DNA of 64,000 bases from Haloprofundus marisrubri (GCF_001469955.1 NZ_LOPU01000017.1:1-64000); one strand, 5' to 3'. Counted from the stretch's first letter, positions 34,774 through 44,155 are shown. A program made the numbers and translations. The notes: a model not told the origin generated them from the sequence alone.

Positions 34774-35612
34774 CGCCACGCGAGCACCCTCCGTTCGAGT
34801 AGTCGGAACCCGACGTCCATACAGAGGAACGCCAGGCTAATCAGGAACATGTAGGCGACGCTGGTCGCCATTGCGAGGTTGTTCGAGGCGTTGATGATTT
34901 CGTAGCCGACGCCGGGTGCGCCGAACAACTCCGCGCCGACGACGATCATCCAGCAGCGACCGATGCTCGTCCGGAACCCGGTCAACACCTGGGGGGCGGC
35001 GCTCGGGAGTGCGACGAGTTTCAGCATCGAGAGGTCGCGCTCTACGCCGAGCGTCGACGCCGCATCGGTCAGGTCGCTGGAGACGCCTTCGACGCCACCG
35101 TAGGCTCCGTAGAAGTTGATCCAGAACGCACCGACGAAGACGATGAACGCCGCCCCCGTGTGGCCGATTCCGAACCAGACGATCGCAAAGACGACCCACG
35201 CCAGCGGCGGGATCGGTCTGAGAACCCGGACGAGTGGCCGCAACCAGTCGTCGAGCGCCCCGTTCCAGCCCATCGCCAGTCCGAGACTGATTCCACAGCC
35301 CGCACCGAGGAGGAGGCCAGGAACGTAGTGGAACAACGTCTCTGCGAGGTGCGCGAGCCCGGTCGGCAACACTGGACTCGACCCCAGTACGGGGACGACG
35401 ATCGAAGTCGATGTCGCAAACAGGTCGACGAACGCACGCGCCGAATCGACCGGTCCCGGCACCAGATACGACGGTTGGGTAGTCGTCGCGCCAACCCACC
35501 AGACGAGGAGGAACACGAGGAGACCGCCCAGACCGCGTAGATACCGGCGCAGGTCCCCCTCGAAGCTACCGGCGACTACCGCGTCGGAACTGGTGTCGGT
35601 CTGCGTGCTCAT
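34770..35612 (-). CDS. ABC importer permease, SsuC/TauC type
   Basis: 280 residues with six predicted TM helices and the binding-protein-dependent transport loop [20 protein letters not shown] followed by [16 protein letters not shown]. It is coupled by one-base overlap to the substrate-binding protein gene and by 4 bp to the ATPase gene. Confidence 0.84.
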   Translation of the reverse strand: MSTQTDTSSDAVVAGSFEGDLRRYLRGLGGLLVFLLVWWVGATTTQPSYLVPGPVDSARAFVDLFATSTSIVVPVLGSSPVLPTGLAHLAETLFHYVPGLLLGAGCGISLGLAMGWNGALDDWLRPLVRVLRPIPPLAWVVFAIVWFGIGHTGAAFIVFVGAFWINFYGAYGGVEGVSSDLTDAASTLGVERDLSMLKLVALPSAAPQVLTGFRTSIGRCWMIVVGAELFGAPGVGYEIINASNNLAMATSVAYMFLISLAFLCMDVGFRLLERRVLAWR

Positions 35613-36679
35613 TACTGGGTTGCGTCGTAGGGGCCGAACGCGAACAGGTTCTCCGTCGCGACTGGTTCCTCTATGTTCCCGACGTTTGCAACGAACTCAC
35701 CCATCGTCGCGGCCTGGTCGGTGATCGCGTGCGGGTCCGAGATAAACTCCGATGCCTTCGACTCCATTGCGGCCTTTGCGAGGTCCTCGCTTACGCCAGA
35801 GCCGATCACCGACGCGGCGTGGGTGGCGGCAGCATCGGGTGAGTCTTCGGCGAACTCAGTTGCCGCGATGTGCTGTTCGACGAGCGATTGTGCGACCTCA
35901 CTGTCGTCGAGCACACGTTGGTTCGCGAACAGCACTGTGACGGGGTGGTTCTCCAAGATGTTGCCGGACCAGGCGAGTTCGCTGAAGCCCTCTTCTTGGC
36001 CGATGATCGTCGCAAACGGTTCCTGGATGATCGTCGCATCGATGTCTCCGGATTGGATTGTCTGCACCGCCTTCGCCGGTGGGACTTTGGACTTATCGAT
36101 GACGGACTCCATCTCACCGACGTCGAGGTCCTCTTGAATCCAATACCGAAGCACGATGTCGGGGACGCTTCCGTCCGGTGGGGCACCGAACCGGACCTTA
36201 CGGCCGCGCTCTTCCTCGAAGCGCTCGAACGTGGCTGGCCCTTCCTGTTCGTAGAGGTTGGCGAGTTCGGTTGTACCCATCACTTTGAAGCCGTTTCTCG
36301 AGTTTGCTGCGAGGATACCGGCGTCGGTCCCCTTGTCGACGAGGACCATTGCAGGGGTAATTCCGAAGAGCGCAACGTCGACGTCGCCGCTGGCGAATGC
36401 CTTGACGACGTTCGGCCCCGAGCTGAAGCGCTCTACGGAGACTTCTGCCGGGATATTCTCGTAGTAACCCTCTCCCTTCATCACGTAGTGCTGCATATTC
36501 GGGTAAATCGGGACGTACCCGACAGTCAGAGAACCGAACGACGTGCTACTGGAGTCAGATGAGCTGTTGCCGGAATCAGATGATCCACCGTTTTGACCGA
36601 TGCAGCCAGCGATTCCGGTGATACCAACCGCACTCGCTCCTGCTCCTCGGAGCAGCGTCCGCCGTGTGACTTGGTCCAT
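35612..36679 (-). CDS. ABC importer substrate-binding lipoprotein, NMT1/SsuA type
   Basis: 355 residues. Tat signal RRTLLRGAGASAVG with lipobox IAGC, then a Ser/Gly linker and a type II periplasmic-binding fold (LTVGYVPIYPN, FSSGPNVVKAFASGDVDVAL). NMT1/SsuA proteins bind sulfonates, nitrate, taurine or thiamine precursors. The metal-island context and the NikR-like gene 300 bp upstream suggest nickel or a metal chelate. ATG 36679 follows the palindrome TGTTAACA by 6 bp. Confidence 0.82.
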   Translation of the reverse strand: MDQVTRRTLLRGAGASAVGITGIAGCIGQNGGSSDSGNSSSDSSSTSFGSLTVGYVPIYPNMQHYVMKGEGYYENIPAEVSVERFSSGPNVVKAFASGDVDVALFGITPAMVLVDKGTDAGILAANSRNGFKVMGTTELANLYEQEGPATFERFEEERGRKVRFGAPPDGSVPDIVLRYWIQEDLDVGEMESVIDKSKVPPAKAVQTIQSGDIDATIIQEPFATIIGQEEGFSELAWSGNILENHPVTVLFANQRVLDDSEVAQSLVEQHIAATEFAEDSPDAAATHAASVIGSGVSEDLAKAAMESKASEFISDPHAITDQAATMGEFVANVGNIEEPVATENLFAFGPYDATQ

Positions 36680-36984
36680 TGGTGTTGTTAACACAAGGTT
36701 CTGGTATAATAACTCCTGTGATTCGAGAGTAGAATCTTAATAATCGGGAGCTACTATACGAGGAGATTTTGCTAGCCCTCCTGGTTCGGTTCAGTAGGGG
36801 GAGTGCTCTATTCTGAACATCACGAACGGAGCAAGCGAGTGCTGTGATCGAACAGGACCACAAAACCCGAGAAATGTCTGTAAGTTACCCACGACTGAAC
36901 TCGTGGGCTTCCTCCTTGCATCTGTGCGAGCAGGGCGAGTGCCTCGAGATCAAGCTCCGAGACAGTTCACCAAAGCCATCGGAA
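36680..36984. other. Gap with promoter element and IS200/IS605-type hairpin
   Basis: TGTTAACA (36686-36693) lies just upstream of the substrate-binding protein start, with TATA-like TTATTATACC further out (about 36705-36714 read on the minus strand). CCCACGA (36888-36894) / TCGTGGG (36901-36907) with loop CTGAAC resembles the subterminal hairpins of haloarchaeal IS200/IS605 elements, but no transposase remains. It is likely a solo remnant. Confidence 0.45.
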
Positions 36985-37413
36985 TCAGTTCATGTCGGCG
37001 AGCGGACCGAAGTCATCCACAGGTAGCACAGAGTAGTCGATTGTGAGCGTGTCTTTCGTCGCCCGAATCTTCCCGACGAACGTCGAGATCTCTTCGAGCG
37101 AACCCTCGAGGACGAACAGTTCCATACAGTGATGGCCGCCGACGTGGCTGTGGAAGTTCGAAGCGACGATGCCCTCGTGCTCGTGACGGAGGTGCATCAT
37201 CTTCTCCTCGACGCTTGTCGTTTCGTAATCGAAAACCACTGTGACGACCCCCATCAAGTCACGGTCTTCGAGTTTCGTATCTTCGAACTCACCCAGCAGA
37301 TTCCGGCTCGCCTCACGAAGTACTTCACTACGACCAGTATAGCCATGATCGTCCGCGAACTGGTCGATTCGATTGAGCAACTCTTCCGGCATCGAGACGC
37401 TGACCACGCTCAT
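36985..37413 (-). CDS. nikR: NikR-type nickel-responsive regulator
   Basis: 142 residues from ATG 37413. RHH domain ([20 protein letters not shown], then [15 protein letters not shown]) and ACT-type domain. The metal site is canonical: RHEHEG, then [15 protein letters not shown] with His, His and Cys. NikR represses nickel uptake genes when nickel is ample. It lies upstream of and in line with the NMT1-type importer genes. A longer frame upstream is rejected because it would begin in the AT-rich promoter region. Confidence 0.86.
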   Translation of the reverse strand: MSVVSVSMPEELLNRIDQFADDHGYTGRSEVLREASRNLLGEFEDTKLEDRDLMGVVTVVFDYETTSVEEKMMHLRHEHEGIVASNFHSHVGGHHCMELFVLEGSLEEISTFVGKIRATKDTLTIDYSVLPVDDFGPLADMN

Positions 37414-37573
37414 GTAACAACACAGTGCGACAAAAATATTAAACTTTATTATTTTCAGTGCAGTGAGTACCGTGATTACAGGTAAGACACCCATGCTCCT
37501 GTGAGCTACCGGTACCTCCGGAGACTCAGAGCGGTGCACAGACGGGAACTTGTCTACTGAGGGACAAATTTTT

Positions 37574-37582
37574 TGTTGGCAA
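37574..37582. repeat. 9-bp repeat, right copy
   Basis: TGTTGGCAA, identical to 11684-11692. If 11693-37582 is removed, a 2.0-kb IS-like unit with both terminal repeats and the transposase remains. Confidence 0.45.
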
Positions 37583-37634
37583 AATTCTCGACGTGTATTC
37601 AGTCGGATCGAAGAAAACAGAAGGCACGCATCAA

Positions 37635-37654
37635 AACCATCCTCCGAGGTTGTG
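37635..37654. repeat. Right terminal inverted repeat
   Basis: The complement reads CACAACCTCGGAGGATGGTT and matches 9763-9782 at 15 of 20 positions. Confidence 0.85.
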
Positions 37655-37661
37655 GGGTGAG
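37655..37661. repeat. Target-site duplication, right copy
   Basis: GGGTGAG, identical to 9756-9762, followed immediately by the next thermonuclease codon (AAA, Lys) in the frame of the 5' half. Confidence 0.85.
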
Positions 37662-38084
37662 AAAGTCACCCTCAAATTCGACGACAACGAGCCACGGCGC
37701 GGATACTACGACCGCCTCCTCGCGTACGTCATACTCGACGGAGAAGACTTCAACCACGAACTAGTGAAAAATGGCTACGGCCGCGTGTACGACAGCCAGT
37801 TCATGAAACAGGACTCATACTACGAGTCCGAGGAAACTGCACAGAACAACAATCGTGGGGTGTGGGAGTGTACCGACATCTCAACCCCAACGCCTACCCC
37901 TACACCGGAACCCGAAGACGATGACGAAGATATTGATCTTCCGCCATTGCCTGAAGACGGCGACTACAACTGTGGAGACTTCGACACCCACGAACAAGCT
38001 CAATACGTCTACGAACAGGACACCAGCGATCCTCACAGACTCGATGGCGACAACGATGGCACCGCCTGTGAATCACTGAACTGA
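37662..38084 (+). pseudogene. Thermonuclease, 3' half, with C-terminal excalibur domain
   Basis: This resumes the thermonuclease at [20 protein letters not shown] and continues with [17 protein letters not shown] and NNRGVWEC, which complete the SNase fold. A TP-rich linker and an excalibur-type calcium-binding motif follow (NCGDF, then [15 protein letters not shown]). Reading from a GTG at 37593 is open but includes the right inverted repeat and gives no signal peptide, so the fragment alone is unlikely to make an exported enzyme. Confidence 0.9.
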
Positions 38085-38502
38085 GCGAAAAATCGCGGCC
38101 TATCTTTGGAGAGTCATTGGAAGTCAGTGGTAAATCGGGGAGTCTGAAGCAGCTTACACTCATTCCCTCAGACACAACACGTGGGTTGCTGACTCAGTAC
38201 TGATGCTCGAAACTCAACTGAACGTCGCGTACACAACGGCGATTCTCACTTGGAAGTACTCTCTCCTAACGACTTCCCAGTACCACCAAGAGCAGAGTTC
38301 TCTCAAACGTTTGTGAAAGCACTATCTTCTAGATAGCTTAAGTATCACGTTCAAGTATATCGACTCACGCTCAAAGACGTCAAATGGGTCTGTGAGTATC
38401 GCCTTCAGACTGAGTGATCTGATGGATAAAAGCACTCCAGAAGGATTCCAAATCGTGGTTATACTGGCACTGGCTGCCAGTTGAGTCACAAAAAGGCCAA
38501 TG
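38085..38502. other. 418-bp stretch without a recognisable gene
   Basis: Between the nuclease 3' half and the aldolase stop codon. No convincing coding or RNA feature on either strand. It separates the nuclease locus from the AT-richer catabolic block. Confidence 0.4.
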
Positions 38503-39324
38503 TTAGATGTTGAGTCGTGTTTTGGTGAGAGTGCGAAGGCGTTGTCCGAAAACATCACGAACAGCACTGAATTCGTTTCCGAGTCCGAGGAGTCGGTACC
38601 CGTCATCGATTGCTTGTTCGGTGTCGTCAAGGGTTGGGAAGTTACTTCCCAAGAGTCCGAGTAACGGAATGTCTCGTTCGAGGCTGGCTGTTTCGACTTG
38701 GGTGAGTGCTTCTGTGACTTCCGGGTGGCCGTACTCAAGGGTATGGTTCATCGAGACACCGAGGTCGCCCGGGCCGGGGAAGACGAAGCCAAGCTCTGGA
38801 ACGTCCAGGATTTCATCGATATTGTTGACTGCGGTTTCGTTCTCGATAAGGACGCCCATGAGGACGCTTTTATCTTCGTCGTGGTGGTATGAGGTGTCGC
38901 CATCCATCGAGAGAAAAGAACCGTAGCCGCTTGTGCGGCCGAAACTGAGCCCTCGTTCTCCAGGTCTGCCGTCGTATGAGTAGTATGCAGCTTCGATTGC
39001 CGTTTCTAGTTCGTCGCGTGTTTTGACTCGTGGGACGATGATATTGCGGACACCTGTGTCGAGTACTTTCCGGATTTGGGCTGGGTTATTGTCTGGGACG
39101 CGTACGATAAGTTCGGTGTCGCTGCATTCTGCAGCGCGCAGCATGTGTTCGAGGTAGTTGCTGTCTGTTGCGCTGGGGTTTTTGTGTTCGAGGTCCAGCC
39201 AAATCCAGTTGAATCCGAGTTCGCCATAGATTTCGACGAGTGCGGGACTTCCGGTTTCGACGCTTGCTCCGAAGAGAGCGTCGTCAGCATCAAGTCCTGT
39301 TTTGATTGCGTTTGTTTGTTTCAT
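38503..39324 (-). CDS. HpcH/HpaI-family class II aldolase
   Basis: 273 residues from ATG 39324. Family motifs: WLDLEHKN, IVRVPDNNPAQIRKVLDTG, the metal ligand Glu in LIENETAV and FPGPGDLGVSMN with the ligand Asp. These enzymes split or join 2-keto acids such as 2-keto-3-deoxy sugar acids or 4-hydroxy-2-ketoheptanedioate using a divalent metal. Same strand as the TrmB regulator and amidase genes and next to a TRAP importer, so it probably acts on the imported acid. Confidence 0.83.
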   Translation of the reverse strand: MKQTNAIKTGLDADDALFGASVETGSPALVEIYGELGFNWIWLDLEHKNPSATDSNYLEHMLRAAECSDTELIVRVPDNNPAQIRKVLDTGVRNIIVPRVKTRDELETAIEAAYYSYDGRPGERGLSFGRTSGYGSFLSMDGDTSYHHDEDKSVLMGVLIENETAVNNIDEILDVPELGFVFPGPGDLGVSMNHTLEYGHPEVTEALTQVETASLERDIPLLGLLGSNFPTLDDTEQAIDDGYRLLGLGNEFSAVRDVFGQRLRTLTKTRLNI

Positions 39325-39429
39325 TAGTCGGTATAATTGCCCTGTACAAACGACATATAGATTGTTTACCACTGCGCAAGGATACTAATTATCTCAGACA
39401 CTTATCGGTTAGCTGCTTACCTCGAAAGC

Positions 39430-40236
39430 TCACTCTGAGAGCGCAGTACCCTGTTTCCACAGTAAATCGAAGAGGTGACTAAGTGTACGGTAGAGATAGG
39501 GACTGCGGGTGGCAAACCCAACGTACTTACTGTCGTCATGCGTTCTGTATGCCATCACGATTTCCTCACCGTCATAGAGATAGATTTTCCCCTCAACATT
39601 TTCAGCCATCCGAATATCTGCCCATTCGCTCGCTGCGCCGATAACTGCGTCATTCAGTGGTTCATCGGATGCGAGAAGAATTTGGATGTTCACACCATCT
39701 TCGGCTCGAGCGGCAAGACATTCTTTATGATGATTAGCGACGCGTTTGAGTGCATACGCCGTTGTCATCATCCGAATCTCCGATTCTGTACGCTGACAGA
39801 GTTGTCCCATAAGTTCTCGAATGTGTTCCCTTTCGTTGTAGGACCAGCCGATGTCCATTTCTTCGCTACCTTGCCAGCGAGACAGGGCGTTGGAGGTTTC
39901 CTCAAGGAACTCCGCACCGAGTTCTTCGACTTCGCTTAGCTTTTCATCGAATTCTGCACGTTTATGCCTCGTGTACTGTGCGATTGCTCGTTCTGGGTCA
40001 ACCGACCCGTATTTCTTCGGGCGTCCAGGCTGGATTGTGACAAAGCCGAGCTCTTCGAGTTCTTCGAGGACGTCATAGACCCGTGATTGAGGGATGTTTG
40101 CTTCTGATGAGGCTTGTTTGGCCGTTGAGGTTCCTCTAATGAGGAGCGCAATGTATGCTCGTGATTGGTAGTCAGACAGACCCAGCTGTTTGAGATATGG
40201 AATTAGGCTGCTGTCTGGGTCGGGGTGGTTTGCCAT
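39430..40236 (-). CDS. TrmB-family transcriptional regulator
   Basis: 268 residues from ATG 40236. The N-terminal winged helix is LGLSDYQSRAYIALL then IPQSRVYDVLEELEELGFV, and the C-terminal part is a TrmB-like effector domain (MDIGWSYNEREHIRELMGQL). TrmB proteins sense sugars or metabolites. It probably controls the flanking aldolase, amidase and TRAP genes. Confidence 0.82.
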   Translation of the reverse strand: MANHPDPDSSLIPYLKQLGLSDYQSRAYIALLIRGTSTAKQASSEANIPQSRVYDVLEELEELGFVTIQPGRPKKYGSVDPERAIAQYTRHKRAEFDEKLSEVEELGAEFLEETSNALSRWQGSEEMDIGWSYNEREHIRELMGQLCQRTESEIRMMTTAYALKRVANHHKECLAARAEDGVNIQILLASDEPLNDAVIGAASEWADIRMAENVEGKIYLYDGEEIVMAYRTHDDSKYVGFATRSPYLYRTLSHLFDLLWKQGTALSE

Positions 40237-40377
40237 GAGGATACGACGTGGGAGGGTAAGCACTTTGAAAGCGGTTGCGATTGGCACGGTTGTAATTGTC
40301 ACACAGATATGAAGAGAAAACCCACGGCTTCGCTCGTAGGCGACTGACACAGTCGTTATACCTGACGCACTGTTGTC

Positions 40378-41205
40378 CTATTCTGGAAGTTCGTAGACAT
40401 TTGGTCGTGCATGACGAAGGCTCTGGAGATCACGTCGAACCGCATTGAGATAGTCCATATCGATAGTCGCGGTGATCATTTCTTCGCGATCTTTCGCTTT
40501 CGAGATGACATTACCCCATGGGTCAACAATAAGGGTTCGACCGTAGGTAGGAACCGACGAAGGTTTGTCTCCAATTTGACCGGGGGCGATTATGTAGGCT
40601 TGGTTCTCGATGGCACGAGCACGAAGGAGTGACTCCCAGTGATCTTTTCCAGTGAACATCGTGAATGCTGCCGGTACGAGCATAACGTTCGCGCCGCGGT
40701 GGGCCATCGTTTGGTAGAGCTGTGGAAATCGGAGATCGTAGCAGATAGAGAGCCCCAGCGTGGCGAATTCAGTTTCGACAGTTACTGCTTTGTCACCGGG
40801 TGCGACACAGGCAGATTCTTGATATTCGACGTTTCCATCCAGTTCGATGTCGAAGAGATGCGACTTACGGTAGGAGTTGAGTACGTTCCCATCTGAATCA
40901 ATAACGACAGATGTGTTGTATACGCGGTCGGAGTCTGGGATTTGTTCGAAGAAACTGCCTGTATGAACGTACAGGTCATTCTCGCGGGCTTTTTCGGCGA
41001 ACTTGTTCACTGTTGGGCCGTCGAGAGGTTCTGCAATTTCGGGGTAGCGGTCTTTGTCTCCGATGTATGTCACCATTTCAGGGAAGGTAACGAGGTCTGC
41101 ACCAATTTCGCTAGCTTCGTCGACAAAGCTGAGTGCTCTGTTGAGGTTGTCTTCTTTGGTGTCTTTCGAGTCCATCTGGCAGGCTGCGGCCACGAATTGT
41201 GACAT
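40378..41205 (-). CDS. Carbon-nitrogen hydrolase (nitrilase superfamily)
   Basis: 275 residues, full length for the family. The Glu-Lys-Cys triad is visible: Glu in LVTFPEMVTY, Lys in NSYRKSHLFD and Cys in GLSICYDLRFP. It resembles omega-amidase/NIT2-type enzymes that hydrolyse amides of dicarboxylates. Divergent from the TRAP binding-protein gene across a 91-bp promoter gap. Confidence 0.85.
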   Translation of the reverse strand: MSQFVAAACQMDSKDTKEDNLNRALSFVDEASEIGADLVTFPEMVTYIGDKDRYPEIAEPLDGPTVNKFAEKARENDLYVHTGSFFEQIPDSDRVYNTSVVIDSDGNVLNSYRKSHLFDIELDGNVEYQESACVAPGDKAVTVETEFATLGLSICYDLRFPQLYQTMAHRGANVMLVPAAFTMFTGKDHWESLLRARAIENQAYIIAPGQIGDKPSSVPTYGRTLIVDPWGNVISKAKDREEMITATIDMDYLNAVRRDLQSLRHARPNVYELPE

Positions 41206-41296
41206 AGCTCAGTAACTCCGTGATGGGTGTGAGTATGTTATTCACTACCGGAGAGTGGTGACATACTATCATGGCCGGTTTGAATAATGATGAGAT

Positions 41297-42352
41297 ATGG
41301 GATTTGAAGAGCACACCCCAGTATCAAACCGGACGACACGAAGACAGTTCCTGAAGACAGCAGGCGCTATTGGGTCGATCGGAGTCGCAACAACTGCTGG
41401 TTGTATGGGTAGCGCCGATAATGGTGGTTCAACGAATTTCCGTTTCAATATTCCAACAGGTGATAAATCGATTCAAGGAAAGACCCCGCAGTGGTTCAAA
41501 CAAGAAGTAGAGGAACGTTCTGGAGGCGACGTAACCATTGAACTCTTCTTTAATGGGGAACTTGGTGGCCAAGTCGAATCGTTCGAGAATATGTCGAGTG
41601 GCGCTGTCGATATGTTCATTACTGGATTTTCGCTCGCAGGTACGCAATACGAGCCCGTGCAAGTATTTGACACACCCTACATGTACCGCGATTACGAACA
41701 TATTCTCGAAGCGACTGATCCGGAACAATCAGATGTTGCAAAGGAACTGATTGGGAATCTTGTCGAGGAGACAAATATCCGCGCAATTGGGTCTGTTGTA
41801 CAGGGAACACGGCGTCTCACACTGAGTGGTGAGCCAGCACATCATCCTGATGATTTGAAGGGCCGGAAAGTACGCGCCGTGCCTATTGATATGATGTTTG
41901 AAGCCGTAAACGGGATCGGCGCTAATGCGGTCAATATTGACTGGAGTGAAGTGCCGTCTGCACTCTCTACAGGCTCTGTTGATGGGCAAGAGAATCCATA
42001 CAACATCATTTGGAATGCAGGCGTGTACGAGAGTCAAGACTACCTCATTGAAACGAATCATATGGATTCAACCCTCCCCATCTACATCAGTGAGCACTCC
42101 TGGAAGAAGCTCTCGTCCGACCAACAAGATATCTTCCGTGAGTCCATGAAAGCAGTACAGCCGAAGGCGTTGGATGAACTCGAATCTTCGCTTTCAGACC
42201 TCAAACAAAAAATCGGTGATGAAGTCGAAATCATCGAATCGAAAGACATCGATATGCCAGCATTCCAGTCATCTGTCCGGAGTCATATCCGTGAGAAATT
42301 CCCAGACTGGATAGACACCATCGAAAAAATTCACGGTGGCGACTACCAGTAG
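41297..42352 (+). CDS. dctP: TRAP transporter substrate-binding protein (DctP)
   Basis: 351 residues. Tat signal TRRQFLKTAGAIGS with lipobox TAGC. The DctP fold is shown by FNIPTGDKSIQGKT, then LGGQVESFENMSSGAVDMFI and LKGRKVRAVP, whose Arg normally binds the substrate carboxylate. First gene of a complete dctPQM set. The ligand is an organic acid that cannot be named from sequence. Confidence 0.88.
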   Translation: MGFEEHTPVSNRTTRRQFLKTAGAIGSIGVATTAGCMGSADNGGSTNFRFNIPTGDKSIQGKTPQWFKQEVEERSGGDVTIELFFNGELGGQVESFENMSSGAVDMFITGFSLAGTQYEPVQVFDTPYMYRDYEHILEATDPEQSDVAKELIGNLVEETNIRAIGSVVQGTRRLTLSGEPAHHPDDLKGRKVRAVPIDMMFEAVNGIGANAVNIDWSEVPSALSTGSVDGQENPYNIIWNAGVYESQDYLIETNHMDSTLPIYISEHSWKKLSSDQQDIFRESMKAVQPKALDELESSLSDLKQKIGDEVEIIESKDIDMPAFQSSVRSHIREKFPDWIDTIEKIHGGDYQ

Positions 42353-42362
42353 ATCCTTAGCC

Positions 42363-42863
42363 ATGTCTCACCGTTTTCAAACAATCCGAAGCAGGCTTTC
42401 CCCAGAGAGCATTAGTCACATACTCTATGCAGCGGCGACACTCTGTTTGTTCTTAGTCGGAGCAACCTTATTCGCTCAGATCGTCACACGAGCATTCAAT
42501 ATCGGGTTCGCGGGACTGCAGGTGCTTGCACAACTCCTCGCTGTGTGGATGACGTTTCTTGTAGTGGGGAACATCGAACTTGAAGATCGTCATATCGAGA
42601 TCGACTTCTTCGTTGAGAAGCTCCCGAACAAGCCTCAAGCTGTGCTCAGGCTGTTCGTGATGACAGTGAACATTTTCGGTGCAGCAGTCATCCTCCTCTC
42701 TGCTCTCACAGCAATTGGTGCATCGTGGGGAACTACGCTCTCATCCATCCACATCCCAACGCCCGTGCTCCATGCTGCTCCAGTTATCGGGATGACACTG
42801 CTGCTCGGAAGCTATCTTGGGCAACTTCGAGACGTAGTCTATTCACTGCGAGGTGGTGAGTAA
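42363..42863 (+). CDS. dctQ: TRAP transporter small permease (DctQ)
   Basis: 166 residues with four TM helices. The family core VLAQLLAVWMTFLVVGNIEL is followed by EDRHIEIDFFVEKLP. Start ATG 42363 is used rather than an upstream GTG that overlaps the dctP end. Confidence 0.85.
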   Translation: MSHRFQTIRSRLSPESISHILYAAATLCLFLVGATLFAQIVTRAFNIGFAGLQVLAQLLAVWMTFLVVGNIELEDRHIEIDFFVEKLPNKPQAVLRLFVMTVNIFGAAVILLSALTAIGASWGTTLSSIHIPTPVLHAAPVIGMTLLLGSYLGQLRDVVYSLRGGE

Positions 42864-42865
42864 TT

Positions 42866-44155
42866 ATGGTTGAATTCAATGCTGGGCTATTAGTGGTTCT
42901 TGCGTTCCTTGTGTTGGTCCTCATCCGGACACCGGTTTTCATCGCTCTGGCGGTCCCTCCAATTGTTTATATTTTCGTCAAGGGTTTCCCACTTGTATTC
43001 CCTGCTCAGCGGATGGTACGGATGCTTGACTCATATACGCTGCTTGCAATTCCGCTGTTTATTTTCGTTGGCAGCCTCATGAACCACGGTGAAATCACAG
43101 ACAAGATATTCGATTTCGCAAACAGCCTCGTTGGCCACTTTGACGGTGGCCTTGCACAGGTGAATATCTTCACCAGTCTCATTTTCTCAGGGATTTCAGG
43201 ATCTGCCTTAGCTGACATCGGAGGAATCGGTCGAATTCTCATCCGTGCAATGGAGAATGAAGGCTACGACAAAAGCTACGCCGCGGCTCTTACGAGCGCT
43301 TCAGCGACTGTTGGACCTATCTTCCCTCCAAGTATCCCACTCATTATCTACGGGCTCGTAGCGCAGGTGTCTGTCTTATCGCTTCTAATCGCTGGTGCAC
43401 TTCCTGCGGTGTTTGCCGTTATCACACTCATGATTGGGACTGCTTGGATTGCGAAACGTGACGGCCTTCCCAATAACGGCGAATCGCTATCTGCCCGACG
43501 TGTCTTGTCTACGATGCGTGCAGCGCTCCCAGCGCTTCTGACACCTCTCGTTTTACTCGCAGGCATGTTTAGTGGACTTTTCGGGCCAACGGAAGCAGCG
43601 GCCTTCACTACAGTGTACATTATTCTTGTTAACGCACTCTACTACCGAGTTTTGAATCTCAGATATATTTGGGACGCAGGTGTCGAAACCGTACAGACGA
43701 CAGGAACTGTTGTTATTATCCTCGGTAGCGCCGGCCTTTTCAGCTGGGTTATCGCTGCTGAGAACGTCGATAACATATTTGCGACGCTGCTCTTCTCAGT
43801 ATCGCAGAATCCGCTAGTCGTGCTCTTGTTAGTCAACATTCTCTTATTGGTACTTGGTCTGTTCCTCGACCCGATTGCAGCTATGATTATGTCGATCCCA
43901 ATCGTGGTTCCACCACTCACTCAACTTGGCATTGACCCGGTCCACATCGGTGTTATCATGGTATTCAACCTGATGCTTGGGTTGCTCACACCCCCACTTG
44001 GTCTCTCGATCTTCCTTTCAGCGGATGTCGCTGATGTACCCGTGAGTGAGGTCATAAAGGAGACTAAAGCCTATTACGTGCTCTTGTTGGTCGTTCTCCT
44101 CGTCATCACCTACGTACCAACAGTGAGTCTGTTGCTACCAAGTCTAATGAACTGA
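42866..44155 (+). CDS. dctM: TRAP transporter large permease (DctM)
   Basis: 429 residues, about 12 TM helices. Conserved features: LLAIPLFIFVGSLMNHG, ISGSALADIGGIGRILIRAM, SASATVGPIFPPSIPLIIYG and NLMLGLLTPPLGLSIFL. It couples Na+ or H+ entry to import of the ligand held by DctP. It starts two bases after dctQ. Confidence 0.88.
   Translation: MVEFNAGLLVVLAFLVLVLIRTPVFIALAVPPIVYIFVKGFPLVFPAQRMVRMLDSYTLLAIPLFIFVGSLMNHGEITDKIFDFANSLVGHFDGGLAQVNIFTSLIFSGISGSALADIGGIGRILIRAMENEGYDKSYAAALTSASATVGPIFPPSIPLIIYGLVAQVSVLSLLIAGALPAVFAVITLMIGTAWIAKRDGLPNNGESLSARRVLSTMRAALPALLTPLVLLAGMFSGLFGPTEAAAFTTVYIILVNALYYRVLNLRYIWDAGVETVQTTGTVVIILGSAGLFSWVIAAENVDNIFATLLFSVSQNPLVVLLLVNILLLVLGLFLDPIAAMIMSIPIVVPPLTQLGIDPVHIGVIMVFNLMLGLLTPPLGLSIFLSADVADVPVSEVIKETKAYYVLLLVVLLVITYVPTVSLLLPSLMN

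Larger units (their letters stand above)
9763..37654. mobile_element. 27.9-kb insertion with terminal inverted repeats, carrying a metal island
   Basis: The segment starts CACAGTTTCGGAGGAT and ends with the inverted counterpart of CACAACCTCGGAGGAT; the outer 20 bp match at 15 positions. It is flanked by the 7-bp direct repeat GGGTGAG. Deleting it with one repeat copy rejoins the thermonuclease frame exactly. A DDE transposase lies near the left end. A 9-mer, TGTTGGCAA, occurs just upstream of the transposase gene (11684-11692) and near the right end (37574-37582). So the original insertion may have been an IS of about 2.0 kb, with 25.9 kb entering it later. Either way the cargo is 11.7-37.5 kb. 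Confidence 0.85.
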
